Virus record (IMG/VR): IMGVR_UViG_3300042982_000075
Location: 1 to 47,583 of that record
Strand: one strand, 5' to 3'
Origin: a virus
Length of the DNA stretch: 47,583 bases
The translations under genes were made by a program, and so were the position numbers. How positions within the stretch are numbered: position 1 is the first letter of the stretch; each line of letters starts with the position of its first letter. The notes under the pieces are model-generated. The model saw only the letters and a program-made list of their open reading frames with translations, searched no databases and was not told the DNA's origin. Of the stretch, positions 1 to 8,358 are shown one piece after another.

Positions 1-117
1 CGCATCGGCGACGGCTCCGCCGCCCTCGCCTGGCGGATCCTGTCGTGGCCGGCCGCAGGGGAGGGGTGGCGCGCCTGCTGCGGCCGCACCGTGTGGCTGG
101 GCTTCTGCGGCTGGGCA
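1..117. repeat. Terminal overlap, left copy
   Basis: These 117 bases are identical to 47467-47583. The overlap lies inside a coding region whose reading frame runs through the join without interruption. It therefore reads as the end overlap of a circular or circularly permuted molecule, possibly of assembly k-mer length, and not as a functional terminal repeat. The unique circle is 47,466 bp. Confidence 0.93.
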
Positions 118-594
118 TCGTGGCAGATCGTCGACCACCAGCACGCCACTGCGGCGCTCGCCGCCGCAGGCTGGCTGCGTGCGGCGTGGCGGTCGGCAGC
201 GGTCGCCGAGGCCGAGCTGGAGGACGGCGAAGACCAGGAGCTGGAGGAGCCGGAAGAGCCGGAGGAGCAGGCCCCGGCCGCGCCCCTCGACGAGCAGCGC
301 ACCTACCTCCTCGGCGTGGTCCGCGGCCTCATCGGCGACAGCAACGGGGTGCACCTCACCGAGCTGCGCGACGCCCTGGTGCAGCGCGGCAACATCCCCG
401 CCGGACTGCGCACCGCCGCCGTCCGCCTCACCGTCGAGCGGCTCGGCATCCCCGTCCGCGACCAGCTCAAGATCGGCCGAGCAAACCGGCCCGGCATCCA
501 CCGCGACGACCTGCCGCCGCTGACCGGGGGAGAGGACGCGGCCACTCCCCCGCACCTGGCCCTCGTCGAGAACGCCGGTAGTTCAGCCGCTTGA
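1..594 (+). CDS. Membrane-operon protein with acidic linker, 3' part (206 aa once joined)
   Basis: This is the continuation of the gene that starts with GTG at 47440; 9 codons precede the join and 197 follow, giving 206 aa. The first ~60 residues are Trp/Ala-rich and may sit in or on the membrane (WLGFCGWASWQIV). A strongly acidic Glu-rich linker follows (DGEDQELEEPEEPEE). The C-terminal ~100 residues form a compact domain (YLLGVVRGLIGD to VRDQLKIG) that looks like a winged helix. It is the last gene of the SpdB-like membrane operon and overlaps the preceding gene by 4 bases (GTGA). The function is unknown. An anchored DNA-binding or adaptor protein is possible, but that is inference from layout only. 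Confidence 0.75.
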   Translation, partial: RIGDGSAALAWRILSWPAAGEGWRACCGRTVWLGFCGWASWQIVDHQHATAALAAAGWLRAAWRSAAVAEAELEDGEDQELEEPEEPEEQAPAAPLDEQRTYLLGVVRGLIGDSNGVHLTELRDALVQRGNIPAGLRTAAVRLTVERLGIPVRDQLKIGRANRPGIHRDDLPPLTGGEDAATPPHLALVENAGSSAA

Positions 595-625
595 CCTGCG
601 TAGACCTACCTACCTACCCGCCCTA

Positions 626-655
626 CCCCGCATCGGGGGAGGGGCTCAAAGCCCC
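626..655 (+). terminator. Tandem GC hairpins after the membrane operon
   Basis: Two perfect hairpins lie back to back. The first is CCCCG-CAT-CGGGG at 626-638 and the second is GGGGCT-CAA-AGCCCC at 641-655. They sit 32 bases after the stop at 594 and before the next ribosome binding site. There is no T-tract, which is common for Streptomyces terminators. The probable role is to end the 45305-to-594 operon. A CTAC-rich stretch at 603-620 precedes them. Confidence 0.55.
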
Positions 656-727
656 CGGGGCGGCCGTCGTCCGCCAAGACCAGTCGGCCGCCCCGGGTCC
701 ATCCCGCGAACGAGACAGGAGATCATC

Positions 728-916
728 ATGCTTGGTTGGCTGTTCGGCAGCAACGACCCCGAGAAGTACGCCGGCCGGGAGTCGGCCAGCGCCCGCGCCA
801 CCCGGAAGGCCACGGAGGCATCACAGCGTCGCAGCGCAAGCCACCGCCGCAGCGGCGCCACCAAGGCCGACCGACGCGGCCAGGCCTGGACCGACCGCCA
901 GCGCTACCGCGCCTGA
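728..916 (+). CDS. Small basic protein, function unknown
   Basis: A 62-aa Arg/Ser/Ala-rich protein starts at ATG 728, with AGGAG six bases upstream at 717-721. The N-terminus MLGWLFGSNDPEKYAG is followed by a basic, probably helical stretch with many Arg and Ser. No domain is recognised. The basic charge would suit nucleic acid or membrane-surface binding. Codon third positions are G/C-rich like the neighbours, so it is probably real. It lies between the hairpins at 626-655 and the DUF6221 gene. Confidence 0.6.
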   Translation: MLGWLFGSNDPEKYAGRESASARATRKATEASQRRSASHRRSGATKADRRGQAWTDRQRYRA

Positions 917-928
917 GAGGATGACGAC

Positions 929-1306
929 ATGACCGAGGATCTGGTGGCGTTCCTGCGGGCCCGCCTCGACGAAGACGAGCAGACCGCGCGCGCGGCGGGC
1001 GGCGTCGACTGGCTGCGGCCGGAGTACCCGGGGGAGACCGTGGCAATCTTCGACTCGACGGGGGAACCGGTCGTGTATGACGAGGGCTGGCCGTCCGAGG
1101 GGCAGCTGACGCACATTGCCGAGCACGATCCGGAGCGGGTGCTGGCCGAGGTCGACGCCAAGCGGCGGACGCTGGTGCGGTGCGAGGAGGCCCTGCTCGC
1201 CGCGTCGCCGATGCTGGTGCACTTCGCCAAGCAGACGCTTTGGGAGATGGCCCGGCCGTACCGAGAGCACCCCGACTACCGGCCCGAGTGGGCGCCCGGC
1301 ATCTGA
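929..1306 (+). CDS. DUF6221 family protein
   Basis: This 125-aa protein begins MTEDLVAFLRARLDEDEQTAR and contains HDPERVLAEVDAKRR in the middle and YREHPDYRPEW at the C-terminus. These are the hallmarks of DUF6221, a family common in Streptomyces genomes and phages with no known biochemical role. The start ATG 929 follows an AGAGGA site at 914-919. The domain is full length for the family. It stands between two hairpin-bounded spacers upstream of the terminase, so it may be transcribed separately. Confidence 0.8.
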   Translation: MTEDLVAFLRARLDEDEQTARAAGGVDWLRPEYPGETVAIFDSTGEPVVYDEGWPSEGQLTHIAEHDPERVLAEVDAKRRTLVRCEEALLAASPMLVHFAKQTLWEMARPYREHPDYRPEWAPGI

Positions 1307-1495
1307 GCCCAAAACGGGTGCCGCCGGGCCGTGCCACACTGGTAGAGGTGGTTCGGAGGACAGCCGAGTCCCGATCGGTCCGAGGTGTGTGTGCGCAGCA
1401 GCAGGGCCCTCGCTCAGGCGGGGGCCCTGCAGCGTCTCTACGCGTCGTCACCGCCCGCCATACCCTGGAGATGACCAAGAGACCAGGGAGCAGCC
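1307..1495 (+). promoter_or_regulatory. Pre-terminase leader with hairpin
   Basis: This 189-base gap lies before the terminase genes. It holds a perfect 9-bp stem, GCAGGGCCC at 1401-1409 and GGGCCCTGC at 1422-1430, whose 12-base loop contains a CGC/GCG mini-stem. Upstream, TAGAGG at 1343-1348 fits a HrdB-type -10 (TAGPuPuT-like), but no good -35 is visible. The region could be the late promoter plus a leader terminator, or part of a packaging site. No cos-like cohesive sequence could be identified. Confidence 0.4.
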
Positions 1496-2005
1496 ATGAC
1501 GGACAGCGAGCGCCCACGGGCGTACCTCGACCGCCCGCACGGCGGAAACGGACGCTTCGGCCCCAGCATCGACACCGCCATCCGCGACGGCCAAGCCGCC
1601 CGCATGCGCACCGACGGCAAGACCTACACCGAGATCGCCGCCGCACTCGGCTACGCCTCACGCGGCGCAGCCCACGACGCCGTGGCCCGCGCCATGCGAG
1701 CCGCCCGCGCAAAGCCCGGCGAGGAACTCATCGAGACCGAAGCTGCCCGCCTTGACGCCCTGTACGACGAGGCCCTCGCAGTCCTCGACCGCGACCACAT
1801 CACCGTCTCCAACGGCCGGGTCGTGGTCGGCGATGACGGCCAGCCTGTCCTCGACGACGGGCCGAAGCTCGCCGCGCTTCGCGAGCTCCGGGCAATCCGC
1901 GAGTCGTACCGTAAGCTCATCGGCCTGGACTCGGCGCAGAAACTCGACCTGTCTGGCGGCGTGAAGTACGAGATCGTCGGCGTGGCGCCCGAGGACCTGA
2001 CGTGA
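1496..2005 (+). CDS. terS: Terminase small subunit
   Basis: A 169-aa protein sits directly upstream of the large terminase with a 4-base GTGA overlap. Residues ~33-65 (MRTDGKTYTEIAAALGYAS) form a helix-turn-helix typical of small terminases that bind the packaging site. The C-terminal half is helical (LDALYDEALAVLDRDH, LAALRELRAIRESYRKL) and suits oligomerisation into a ring. The RBS GGGAGCAGCC precedes ATG 1496. Position, size and HTH make the call secure, although sequence conservation in this family is weak. Confidence 0.8.
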   Translation: MTDSERPRAYLDRPHGGNGRFGPSIDTAIRDGQAARMRTDGKTYTEIAAALGYASRGAAHDAVARAMRAARAKPGEELIETEAARLDALYDEALAVLDRDHITVSNGRVVVGDDGQPVLDDGPKLAALRELRAIRESYRKLIGLDSAQKLDLSGGVKYEIVGVAPEDLT

Positions 2006-3336
2006 CTGAAGCGACCGTCGTCCGGTACGAGCCGCGCGGCGCAGCACGGGAGCTGTTCAAGACGCGCTGCGCCGAGGTGGCCATCACCGGCGCGGCCGGC
2101 ACGGGCAAGTCCCTGGCATGCCTGTTCCGGCTGCACCTGGCTGCGCTGCACAACCCTGGGGTCCGGTGCCTGATCGTCCGCAAGACCGCAGTGTCTCTCG
2201 GCTCGACCACCCTGGTCACGTATGAGGAGAAGGTCGCCAAGGCCGCCATGGCCGCGGGCATCGTGAAGTGGTTCGGCGGCTCCCCGCGCGAGGCGCCGTG
2301 CTACCGGTACGACAACGGCTCCGTGATCGTGGTCGGTGGGATGGACAAGCCAGAGAAAGTCCTCAGCGCGGAGTACGACCTCGTCTTCGCCGACGAGGCC
2401 ACCGAGCTGACCATCACCGACTGGGAGACGATCGGCACCCGGCTGCGCCACGGCGTCCTGTCCTGGCAGCAGCAGATCGCCGCGTGCAACCCGGCGCAGC
2501 CCACCCACTGGCTGAAGCAGCGCGCCGATACCGGCCCCATGCGCATGCTGACATCCCGCCACCGCGACAACCCCGCTTACATCAACGCCGATGGAACCCC
2601 TACCAAGGCCGGCCGGGACTACCTGGCCAAGCTCGACGCTCTCACCGGCGTTCGAAAATCGCGCCTGCGGGACGGGATCTGGGCCGCGGCTGAAGGCCTG
2701 ATCTACGAGGAGTTCGACGAGGCCGCCCACCTGGTCGACCGGTTCCCTGTACCCGAGGACTGGACCAGGTGGTGGAGCGTCGACTTCGGCTTCACGAACC
2801 CCTTCGTGTGGCAGGAGTGGGCCGAGGACCCGGACGGCCGGCTGTTCCTGGTGCGGGAGATCTACCGGACGCGCCGCCTGGTCGAGGATCACGCGAAGGA
2901 CATCCTCGAGCTGGTCGGCGACGGGCCGATGCCCAAGGCGATCATCTGCGACCACGACGCCGAGGACCGGGCCACCCTGGAGAGGCACCTCGGGATGCCG
3001 ACCCGGCCCGCCCCGAAGGCCGTCAGCGTGGGTATCCAGGCCGTGCAGGCCCGTCTGAAGACGCAGCCGGACGGCAAGCCGAGGATGTTCCTCATGCGCG
3101 GCGCCCTGGTGCGCCGGGACGCTGCGCTGGAGGAGGCGAAGAAGCCGACGTCCACGCTGGAGGAGGTCTTCGGCTACGTATGGGATGTCAAGCCCGGCAA
3201 GCCGCCGAAGGAAGCCCCAGTGAAGGAGGACGACCACGGGATGGACGCGATGCGGTACCTGGTGCTGCACCGGGATCCACCCAGAAGCATGAAGGCCAAG
3301 GTTGCCCTGCCTCACACTCTCGGGGCTCTGCGCTGA
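2002..3336 (+). CDS. terL: Terminase large subunit
   Basis: This 444-aa ATPase-nuclease packages DNA into the prohead. Walker A GAAGTGKS is at residues 30-37 and Walker B LVFADE at 127-132, followed by a coupling region. The C-terminal RNase H-like nuclease has its expected acidic residues: D261 in WWSVDFGF, the CDHDAED stretch around D317-D319, and D415 in DDHGMDAMRY. It starts with GTG 2002 overlapping terS and is full length for the PBSX/Terminase_3-like family. The next gene points the opposite way, so the terminase pair may end its transcript here or read through antisense. Confidence 0.93.
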   Translation: MTEATVVRYEPRGAARELFKTRCAEVAITGAAGTGKSLACLFRLHLAALHNPGVRCLIVRKTAVSLGSTTLVTYEEKVAKAAMAAGIVKWFGGSPREAPCYRYDNGSVIVVGGMDKPEKVLSAEYDLVFADEATELTITDWETIGTRLRHGVLSWQQQIAACNPAQPTHWLKQRADTGPMRMLTSRHRDNPAYINADGTPTKAGRDYLAKLDALTGVRKSRLRDGIWAAAEGLIYEEFDEAAHLVDRFPVPEDWTRWWSVDFGFTNPFVWQEWAEDPDGRLFLVREIYRTRRLVEDHAKDILELVGDGPMPKAIICDHDAEDRATLERHLGMPTRPAPKAVSVGIQAVQARLKTQPDGKPRMFLMRGALVRRDAALEEAKKPTSTLEEVFGYVWDVKPGKPPKEAPVKEDDHGMDAMRYLVLHRDPPRSMKAKVALPHTLGALR

Positions 3337-3810
3337 TCATTCGTAGCGCGTGCTGTACCGCTGCCGCAGTTCGGGCCAGTAGCGGCGCAGGGTAGCCACG
3401 CTCACCGGATGGCCAGGGCGACGGCCGCTGACGCCGCGGTCATACAGGAACTCGGCGAGGCTCCGCGGATCGGGTTCCCGGCCGTGGACGTCGATGAAGT
3501 CGACGAGGCCTTCGAGGTAGATGTCGACCGTGCGGGTTCTTGACGGCGAGGAAACCGCCCTTGGCAGCGTCTCGCCTGCCGTTGGAGGGACCGGGGCGGG
3601 GATTGGCGCCATCCAGCGCAGGTACTCGACGCGCGCCAGGGCGGCAGCCCGGGCCTCGCGCATCTCCTGACTCCCGTTGGCTGCCGTGACGTCGGCTGCG
3701 AGGACGCGGGTGACGTACTCATCCACGCTCAGGCTGACTGCGGAAGCTGCCTGCGCGATGTCCTGGGTGAGCTGCTGCGGGAGTTGGATGCTGATGGTGG
3801 TCGTATCCAT
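3337..3810 (-). CDS. Ribbon-helix-helix DNA-binding protein
   Basis: A 157-aa protein is encoded on the strand opposite to all other structural genes. Residues 1-42 (MDTTTISIQLPQQLTQDI then SLSVDEYVTRVLAADV) match the beta-strand plus two-helix ribbon-helix-helix fold of Arc/MetJ regulators. The C-terminal part (LVDFIDVHGREPDPRSLAEF ... VATLRRYWPELRQRY) looks like an accessory helical DNA-binding or oligomerisation domain. No RBS precedes ATG 3810. TACCCT, a possible -10, lies exactly 6 bases upstream, which suggests a leaderless mRNA. The divergent spacer holds the TTGT-N14-ACAA element, its most likely operator (inference). Confidence 0.72.
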   Translation of the reverse strand: MDTTTISIQLPQQLTQDIAQAASAVSLSVDEYVTRVLAADVTAANGSQEMREARAAALARVEYLRWMAPIPAPVPPTAGETLPRAVSSPSRTRTVDIYLEGLVDFIDVHGREPDPRSLAEFLYDRGVSGRRPGHPVSVATLRRYWPELRQRYSTRYE

Positions 3811-3842
3811 GGCGGGAGGGTAGCGGGGCCACCCCGAGCCGC

Positions 3843-3882
3843 TTGTGAGACGTGTTGTCAACAAGCGCCCTACGATAGAACC
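3843..3882 (+). promoter_or_regulatory. Divergent leaderless promoter/operator, copy A
   Basis: TTGT (3843-3846), 14 bases, ACAA (3861-3864), 6 bases, TACGAT (3871-3876), then 6 bases to GTG 3883. The same arrangement with identical internal spacing occurs at 15064-15104; 23 of 34 positions match, including TGTCAACAA in full. TACNAT fits the -10 consensus TANNNT, and the 6-7 base distance to GTG implies transcription starting at the start codon. On the minus strand the TTGT half-site lies near the -35 of the RHH gene. Confidence 0.6.
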
Positions 3883-4176
3883 GTGATCGGCTTCACGACG
3901 CTGCTCCTCGCCGCCCTCTCGGTCGCACGCCTCACCAGGCTCGCCACCGAAGACCAAGTGCTGGCCGGGCCCCGTGGCGCGCTGATCCGGCGCCTGGGCG
4001 TCGACCACCCGCTCTCCTACCTCGTCACCTGCTCCTGGTGCACCTCGGTGTGGATCAGCGCAGCCGTCGCCCCCGCCGCCTACTGGGCCGGTGACACCGC
4101 GTGGTTCCAGGTCCCGGCCATCGCCCTGAGCGCCTCGTACGTAGCCGGGTGGCTCTCCCAGTTCGGAGGCGAGTAG
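3883..4176 (+). CDS. DUF1360 family membrane protein
   Basis: This 97-aa protein has an N-terminal hydrophobic helix (MIGFTTLLLAALSVARL), the family signature SYLVTCSWCTSVWISA with its paired cysteines, and a second hydrophobic stretch near the C-terminus. DUF1360 proteins occur in phages and Gram-positive bacteria without an assigned role. The GTG 3883 start is chosen because it lies 6 bases after the TACGAT element and no RBS exists upstream, so the message is probably leaderless. The stop overlaps the portal start by one base (TAGTG). A membrane protein between terminase and portal is unusual but recurrent in actinophages. Confidence 0.75.
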   Translation: MIGFTTLLLAALSVARLTRLATEDQVLAGPRGALIRRLGVDHPLSYLVTCSWCTSVWISAAVAPAAYWAGDTAWFQVPAIALSASYVAGWLSQFGGE

Positions 4177-5906
4177 TGGCCCCATCCCTCCGCAAGAAGC
4201 CCAAGCCCGCACCGCCACCGAAGGCCGGCCGGTCCCTCGTCGCCTCCGCGGCCCGCTTCGACATGGGCGGCGGCCAGACCTGGAAGACATTCATCGCAGG
4301 CGACACCGGGTGGCAGGAAGAGGCCTGGCGCCAGTACGACATCAACGGCGAACTCCGCTACGCCACCAACTGGGTCGGCAACGCCGTCTCCATGGCGACC
4401 CTGTACGCGGCCGACGTCGACCCGGACACCGGCCGCCCAGCCGGGCCGACCGAGAACGCGCGGGTCCAGGAGATCACGGAGAGCATCCTCGGTGGCCCGG
4501 TGCAGCGCGCCCAGGCGCAGAAGACCATCGCCATCAACCTGTCGGTTCCCGGGGAAGTGTTCCTCCTGGTGCGCTCCGGGGACCAGGGCGCACCGGACCG
4601 GTGGCTGGTGCTGTCCACCTCGGAGATCAAGGGCGGCGTGGGTGGGGTTGAGTACTGCGACCCGGAGACAGGGAAGGACGTCAAGCTCACGGCGGACGAT
4701 CTGCTGATCCGGATCTGGACTCGGCATCCGAGGCTTCACCGGGCCGCTGACTCGCCGGTACGGGCGCTCCTGCCGACGCTGCGGGAGATCGAACGGTCGT
4801 CGCAGAACATCGCCGCCCGCCTCGACAGCCGCTTGGCCAGCGCGGGCCTGCTGCCGCTCCCGGCCGGGATCGACTTCCCCAGGGGCGACGACGACCCGCC
4901 CGGCCTTGAGGGCTTCATGCAGATGATCGCCCGCGCCATGTCCGCGTCCATCCGTGAACCCGGGTCAGCGGCCGCTCAGGTCCCGATCATGTTCGAGGTC
5001 CCCGACGAGTTCGTGGACCGCCTCGGCGTCATCAGCTTCGAGTCCCCACTGTCCTCCGAAATCCTGGACCTGCGGGAGAAGGCCATCGGCCGGTTCGCGA
5101 CCGGCATGGATCTCCCCCCGGAGATCTTGAAGGGCCTCGGCGACTCGACGCACTGGAATGCGTTCATCGTCAAGGAGGAGACCTACCGGACGCACCTGGC
5201 ACCGCTGCTGGACCAGATCGCCGACGCTCTCACCCAGGCGTATCTCCTGCCCGCCCTCGAAGCAGCAGGCGTCCCGGACCCGGGATCGTTCATGCTCGCG
5301 TTCGACCCGACCGACCTGGTGGTGCAGCCGGACCGGCTCGATGACCTGCTGCGCCTGTACGACCTCGGCCTGATCTCCGCCGAGGCAATCCGCCTGGCCG
5401 CCGGGATCACGGACGACGAGCAGCCCACCGACGACGAGGCGAAGCGGCGCCTGGCGGAGCGGCTGGTGACGGGCGCTCCGACCCTGCTCGAGGATCCGGT
5501 GCTCGCCGAGATCCTGGGCCTGGCCCCGGTGCAGGTGCAGGCGGCGCAGCCCGCCGTCGAGGCCCCGGCCGAACAGCCGGCCGCGGTCACCGCCTCCGGC
5601 GCGCAGCAGCCCATCGAGCTGCTCGCCGCGGACATCGCCGTCCTCCACGCACTCGCCAAGGCCGGCGGCCGCCTGCTGAACAGTCACAGCATGCGGGGCC
5701 GGTACGCGGACACTCCGAAGCACGAGATCCACACGCAGGTCGCGATCGAACCGGATCGGGTCCCGTCGCTGCTTGACGGCGCTTTCGAGTTCTGCGGCGA
5801 CCTCGCTGATGCACACCAGCTCGGCCGGTACGTGGCTGGGCTGTTGGAGTCCGGCGCTGTGCACGACCGGGTCCTGCTCGCGGCGTGGATGGCTGACCAT
5901 GGCTGA
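4176..5906 (+). CDS. Portal protein
   Basis: A 576-aa protein follows the terminase and DUF1360 genes. GTG 4176 is preceded by GGAGG at 4166-4170. The central region carries typical portal features: GELRYATNWVGNAVS near the N-terminus, RHPRLHRAADSPVRALLPTL mid-protein, and the crown/stem segment EKAIGRFATGMDLPPEIL with GDSTHWNAFIVKEETYR. The last ~100 residues (from SGAQQPIELLAADI onward) extend beyond the usual portal core. The protein forms the dodecameric DNA channel at the capsid vertex. The downstream MuF-like gene overlaps it by 8 bases, consistent with coupled translation. Confidence 0.9.
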   Translation: MAPSLRKKPKPAPPPKAGRSLVASAARFDMGGGQTWKTFIAGDTGWQEEAWRQYDINGELRYATNWVGNAVSMATLYAADVDPDTGRPAGPTENARVQEITESILGGPVQRAQAQKTIAINLSVPGEVFLLVRSGDQGAPDRWLVLSTSEIKGGVGGVEYCDPETGKDVKLTADDLLIRIWTRHPRLHRAADSPVRALLPTLREIERSSQNIAARLDSRLASAGLLPLPAGIDFPRGDDDPPGLEGFMQMIARAMSASIREPGSAAAQVPIMFEVPDEFVDRLGVISFESPLSSEILDLREKAIGRFATGMDLPPEILKGLGDSTHWNAFIVKEETYRTHLAPLLDQIADALTQAYLLPALEAAGVPDPGSFMLAFDPTDLVVQPDRLDDLLRLYDLGLISAEAIRLAAGITDDEQPTDDEAKRRLAERLVTGAPTLLEDPVLAEILGLAPVQVQAAQPAVEAPAEQPAAVTASGAQQPIELLAADIAVLHALAKAGGRLLNSHSMRGRYADTPKHEIHTQVAIEPDRVPSLLDGAFEFCGDLADAHQLGRYVAGLLESGAVHDRVLLAAWMADHG

Positions 5907-6705
5907 CCCGTGGGAGCCGGTGCGGCGCCGGACCCGTGGCGCGGTCGACCAGGGCGAGCAGGACATTCGCGCCGGGTGGCTGGCCGTCGCCCGCGGCTGG
6001 ACCAGCCGGGTCCTGGGCCCGGTGATGGCGCCGTTCCGGCAGGCCGGGCAACTCCCCGACGCGTCCCTGGTCCTGGCTCAGCAGCAGCTGTGGGAAGACC
6101 TCCTCGCCACCAGCGTCCGCCCGCCGCTGCTCCGCACACTCCGCGCGGGATGGGCCCTGGTCACCGGCCAGCAGCCCCCGGACTACTTCGACACGGCCGC
6201 CAACACCCAGCAGTACCTGACCGACTCTCTCAACCTCATGGTGCGTACGCCGGACAGCGTGTACCGGCTGATCGCCGCCACCATCTCTGACGGCTTGAAC
6301 GGGGGCGAGGCGATCCCGGACATCGCCGCCCGGGTGCAGGCCGTGCTGGAGTCGACAAGTACCGAGTTCTGGACGAACCGGGCGACGCTGGTCGCGCGTA
6401 CGGAGGCGCAGCGCGCGGTGAATGCCGGGCAGTTCGCGGCCGGCCTGGCCGAGCAGGTCCGGACCGGGGCTTTGTACGTGAAGACGTGGCTGGCGACGGA
6501 GGACACGCGGACCCGGCCGGAGCACCGCGAGGCCGACGGGCAGCAGGTTCCCCTCGACCAGCCGTTCATGGTCGGTGGCGTGCCGCTCGCGTACCCGGGT
6601 GACCCGCTCGGGCCGCCGCATCTGACGATCCAGTGCCGCTGCTCCTTCACGGTCGAGCGGAGCAGCGAGCCCCCGACGAGCCGGGCCGACCGGCAGAACC
6701 CCTGA
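5899..6705 (+). CDS. SPP1 gp7/MuF-like minor capsid protein
   Basis: A 268-aa protein follows the portal. The C-terminal module has the MuF signature: KTWLATEDTRTRPEHREADG, then PFMVGGVPLAYPGDP and the closing HLTIQCRCSF. Such proteins sit at the portal vertex and assist assembly or DNA ejection. The N-terminal ~130 residues are helical and poorly conserved. ATG 5899 overlaps the portal stop by 8 bases. No toxin or ADP-ribosyltransferase domain is fused to it, as sometimes happens with MuF proteins. Confidence 0.88.
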   Translation: MADPWEPVRRRTRGAVDQGEQDIRAGWLAVARGWTSRVLGPVMAPFRQAGQLPDASLVLAQQQLWEDLLATSVRPPLLRTLRAGWALVTGQQPPDYFDTAANTQQYLTDSLNLMVRTPDSVYRLIAATISDGLNGGEAIPDIAARVQAVLESTSTEFWTNRATLVARTEAQRAVNAGQFAAGLAEQVRTGALYVKTWLATEDTRTRPEHREADGQQVPLDQPFMVGGVPLAYPGDPLGPPHLTIQCRCSFTVERSSEPPTSRADRQNP

Positions 6706-6715
6706 GGAGGGGACC

Positions 6716-8356
6716 ATGGCAGACAGGTGGTCGGGCACGATTGCCCGCCTCGGCGTCCCCACCGGGGACGGCCGGATCATCGCGCCGAGCGGCGTCTCCC
6801 ACCGGGCCCTGCCGCTGCCGTTGTCGTGGCAGCGCATGTCCAACGACGGCCACCTCTCCAGCGTGGTGGTCGGCCGGATCGACAGCATCGACTTCGACTA
6901 CATGGCCGGGGAGGTCCGAGCCACCGGTGTGCTCCTCGATGAGGCCACCACGCCGGAGGTCGCCGAGGTCCGCGCCATGCTCGCGAACGGGGTCGTCGGT
7001 CCGAGCGTGGACCCCGGGGCGGTGGACTACGACATGCTCGACGACTACTCGGGCATCGTGGTGTTCACCCGGTACGAGATCGCTGGAGCCACCCTCGTGT
7101 CGGTGCCCGCGTTCGCCGGGCTGGGGATCAGCCTCGACGACCAGGTGCTGGGCGAGCCCCACGCGGTGGTGGCCGCGGTGCGGTCTGAGGGCTGGTGCGA
7201 TCTGCCCGTGGCCGACCGCGATGCGGCGTGGGACGGCGCGGCGGCGGCGCAGCGCGTGGCGGAGTGGGCCGGCCTGGACGGCGACAACCCCGACTGGTCC
7301 AGGTATGGCAGGGCGTTCCTGTGGCGGAACGACGACGCCAACCCCGAGACCCGCAGCGCGTACGGCCTGGGCATGGCCGACATCGTGGACGGCGAGCTGA
7401 CGCTGATCCCGCGCGGCGTGTTCGCGGTGGCCGCCGTCCTTCAGGGTGCCCGTGGTGGTGTCAGCGCGTCGCAGGAGGAGCAGGACCGGATGCGGTCCGT
7501 CGTCTCGGGCATCTACGACTGTGCCGACCTCGGTGTCGCCCCGTGGGACACCGAGCAGAGCGCCGAGGCCGCGATGGTGTCCGGGGCCTGCTCGTCCTGC
7601 GCTCGGTGCGAGGGCGGGGAGCTGGCCGCCGAGCAGGGCTGCGCCTCCGGGCAGTGCCGGGGTGCGGTGACGGCGTGCGCGCAGCAGCTGCCGCCGCTCG
7701 CCTGGTTCGACGACCCGGGCCTGCCCGGGCCGACGCCGCTGACCATCACGGCCGACGGCCAGGTCTGGGGGCACTGCGCGCTCTGGGACTCGTGCCATGT
7801 CGGCCTGCCCGGCTGCGTCACCCCGCCGTGCAGCATGGCGAACTACGCCTACTTCACCACCGGCAGCACTCAGACCGCCGAGGGCATCGACGTGCCCGTC
7901 GGACACCTCACCGTCGGCACCGGCCACGCCACCCCCGACGCCGGATTCCGCGCTGCCGCCGAGCACTACGACCACACTGGCACCACGGTGGCCGTCGTCG
8001 CCGCCGGGGAGGATCAGCACGGCATTTGGGTGGCCGGCGCGATCGTGCCGGAGGCCACCACCGAGCAGGTGGAGGCGCTGCGCCGCTCTCCGCTGTCGGG
8101 GGACTGGCGGCGGATCGGCGGGAACCTGGAGCTGGTGGCCGCCCTGGCGGTGAACGTGCCGGGCTTCCCGGTACCTCGGGCGCGGGTGTCGGTGACGGCA
8201 GGCGGGGAGCAGCTGTCGCTTGTCGCCTCGGCACGGTTCGACGAGCAGCCCGAGTCCGAGCGGGCCGAGGACCAGGCCGCCGAGGACACCGCCCGGCCCG
8301 GGCGTGAGTCGGCCCGCCGCCGCGCCCGCGCCCGACTCCAGCTGGAAAGGAACTGA
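6716..8356 (+). CDS. Capsid maturation protease with Cys-rich insert
   Basis: A 546-aa protein. The N-terminal ~150 residues resemble HK97-type (U35) prohead proteases. A candidate catalytic His lies in WQRMSNDGHLSS and a candidate Ser in AGATLVSVPAF. The protein is far longer than a simple protease (~200 aa). The middle segment contains at least 11 cysteines within about 100 residues (for example CSSCARCEGGE and HVGLPGCVTPPC), followed by a further domain (VGHLTVGTGHATPDAGFRAA). The C-terminal Arg/Ala tail could be scaffold-like. The RBS GAGGAGG lies at 6704-6713. Its place between the MuF-like gene and the capsid gene supports the call; the role of the Cys-rich insert is unknown. Confidence 0.78.
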   Translation: MADRWSGTIARLGVPTGDGRIIAPSGVSHRALPLPLSWQRMSNDGHLSSVVVGRIDSIDFDYMAGEVRATGVLLDEATTPEVAEVRAMLANGVVGPSVDPGAVDYDMLDDYSGIVVFTRYEIAGATLVSVPAFAGLGISLDDQVLGEPHAVVAAVRSEGWCDLPVADRDAAWDGAAAAQRVAEWAGLDGDNPDWSRYGRAFLWRNDDANPETRSAYGLGMADIVDGELTLIPRGVFAVAAVLQGARGGVSASQEEQDRMRSVVSGIYDCADLGVAPWDTEQSAEAAMVSGACSSCARCEGGELAAEQGCASGQCRGAVTACAQQLPPLAWFDDPGLPGPTPLTITADGQVWGHCALWDSCHVGLPGCVTPPCSMANYAYFTTGSTQTAEGIDVPVGHLTVGTGHATPDAGFRAAAEHYDHTGTTVAVVAAGEDQHGIWVAGAIVPEATTEQVEALRRSPLSGDWRRIGGNLELVAALAVNVPGFPVPRARVSVTAGGEQLSLVASARFDEQPESERAEDQAAEDTARPGRESARRRARARLQLERN

Positions 8357-8358
8357 CC

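Noticed and set aside
1307-1495. cos packaging site
   Set aside because: A strong hairpin is present but no cohesive-end-like sequence or flanking HNH gene was found, and the contig opens elsewhere in mid-gene.
1651-3315. Long open frame antisense to the terminase genes
   Set aside because: Such long antisense frames are expected in high-GC coding DNA; codon pattern and motifs support the plus-strand genes.
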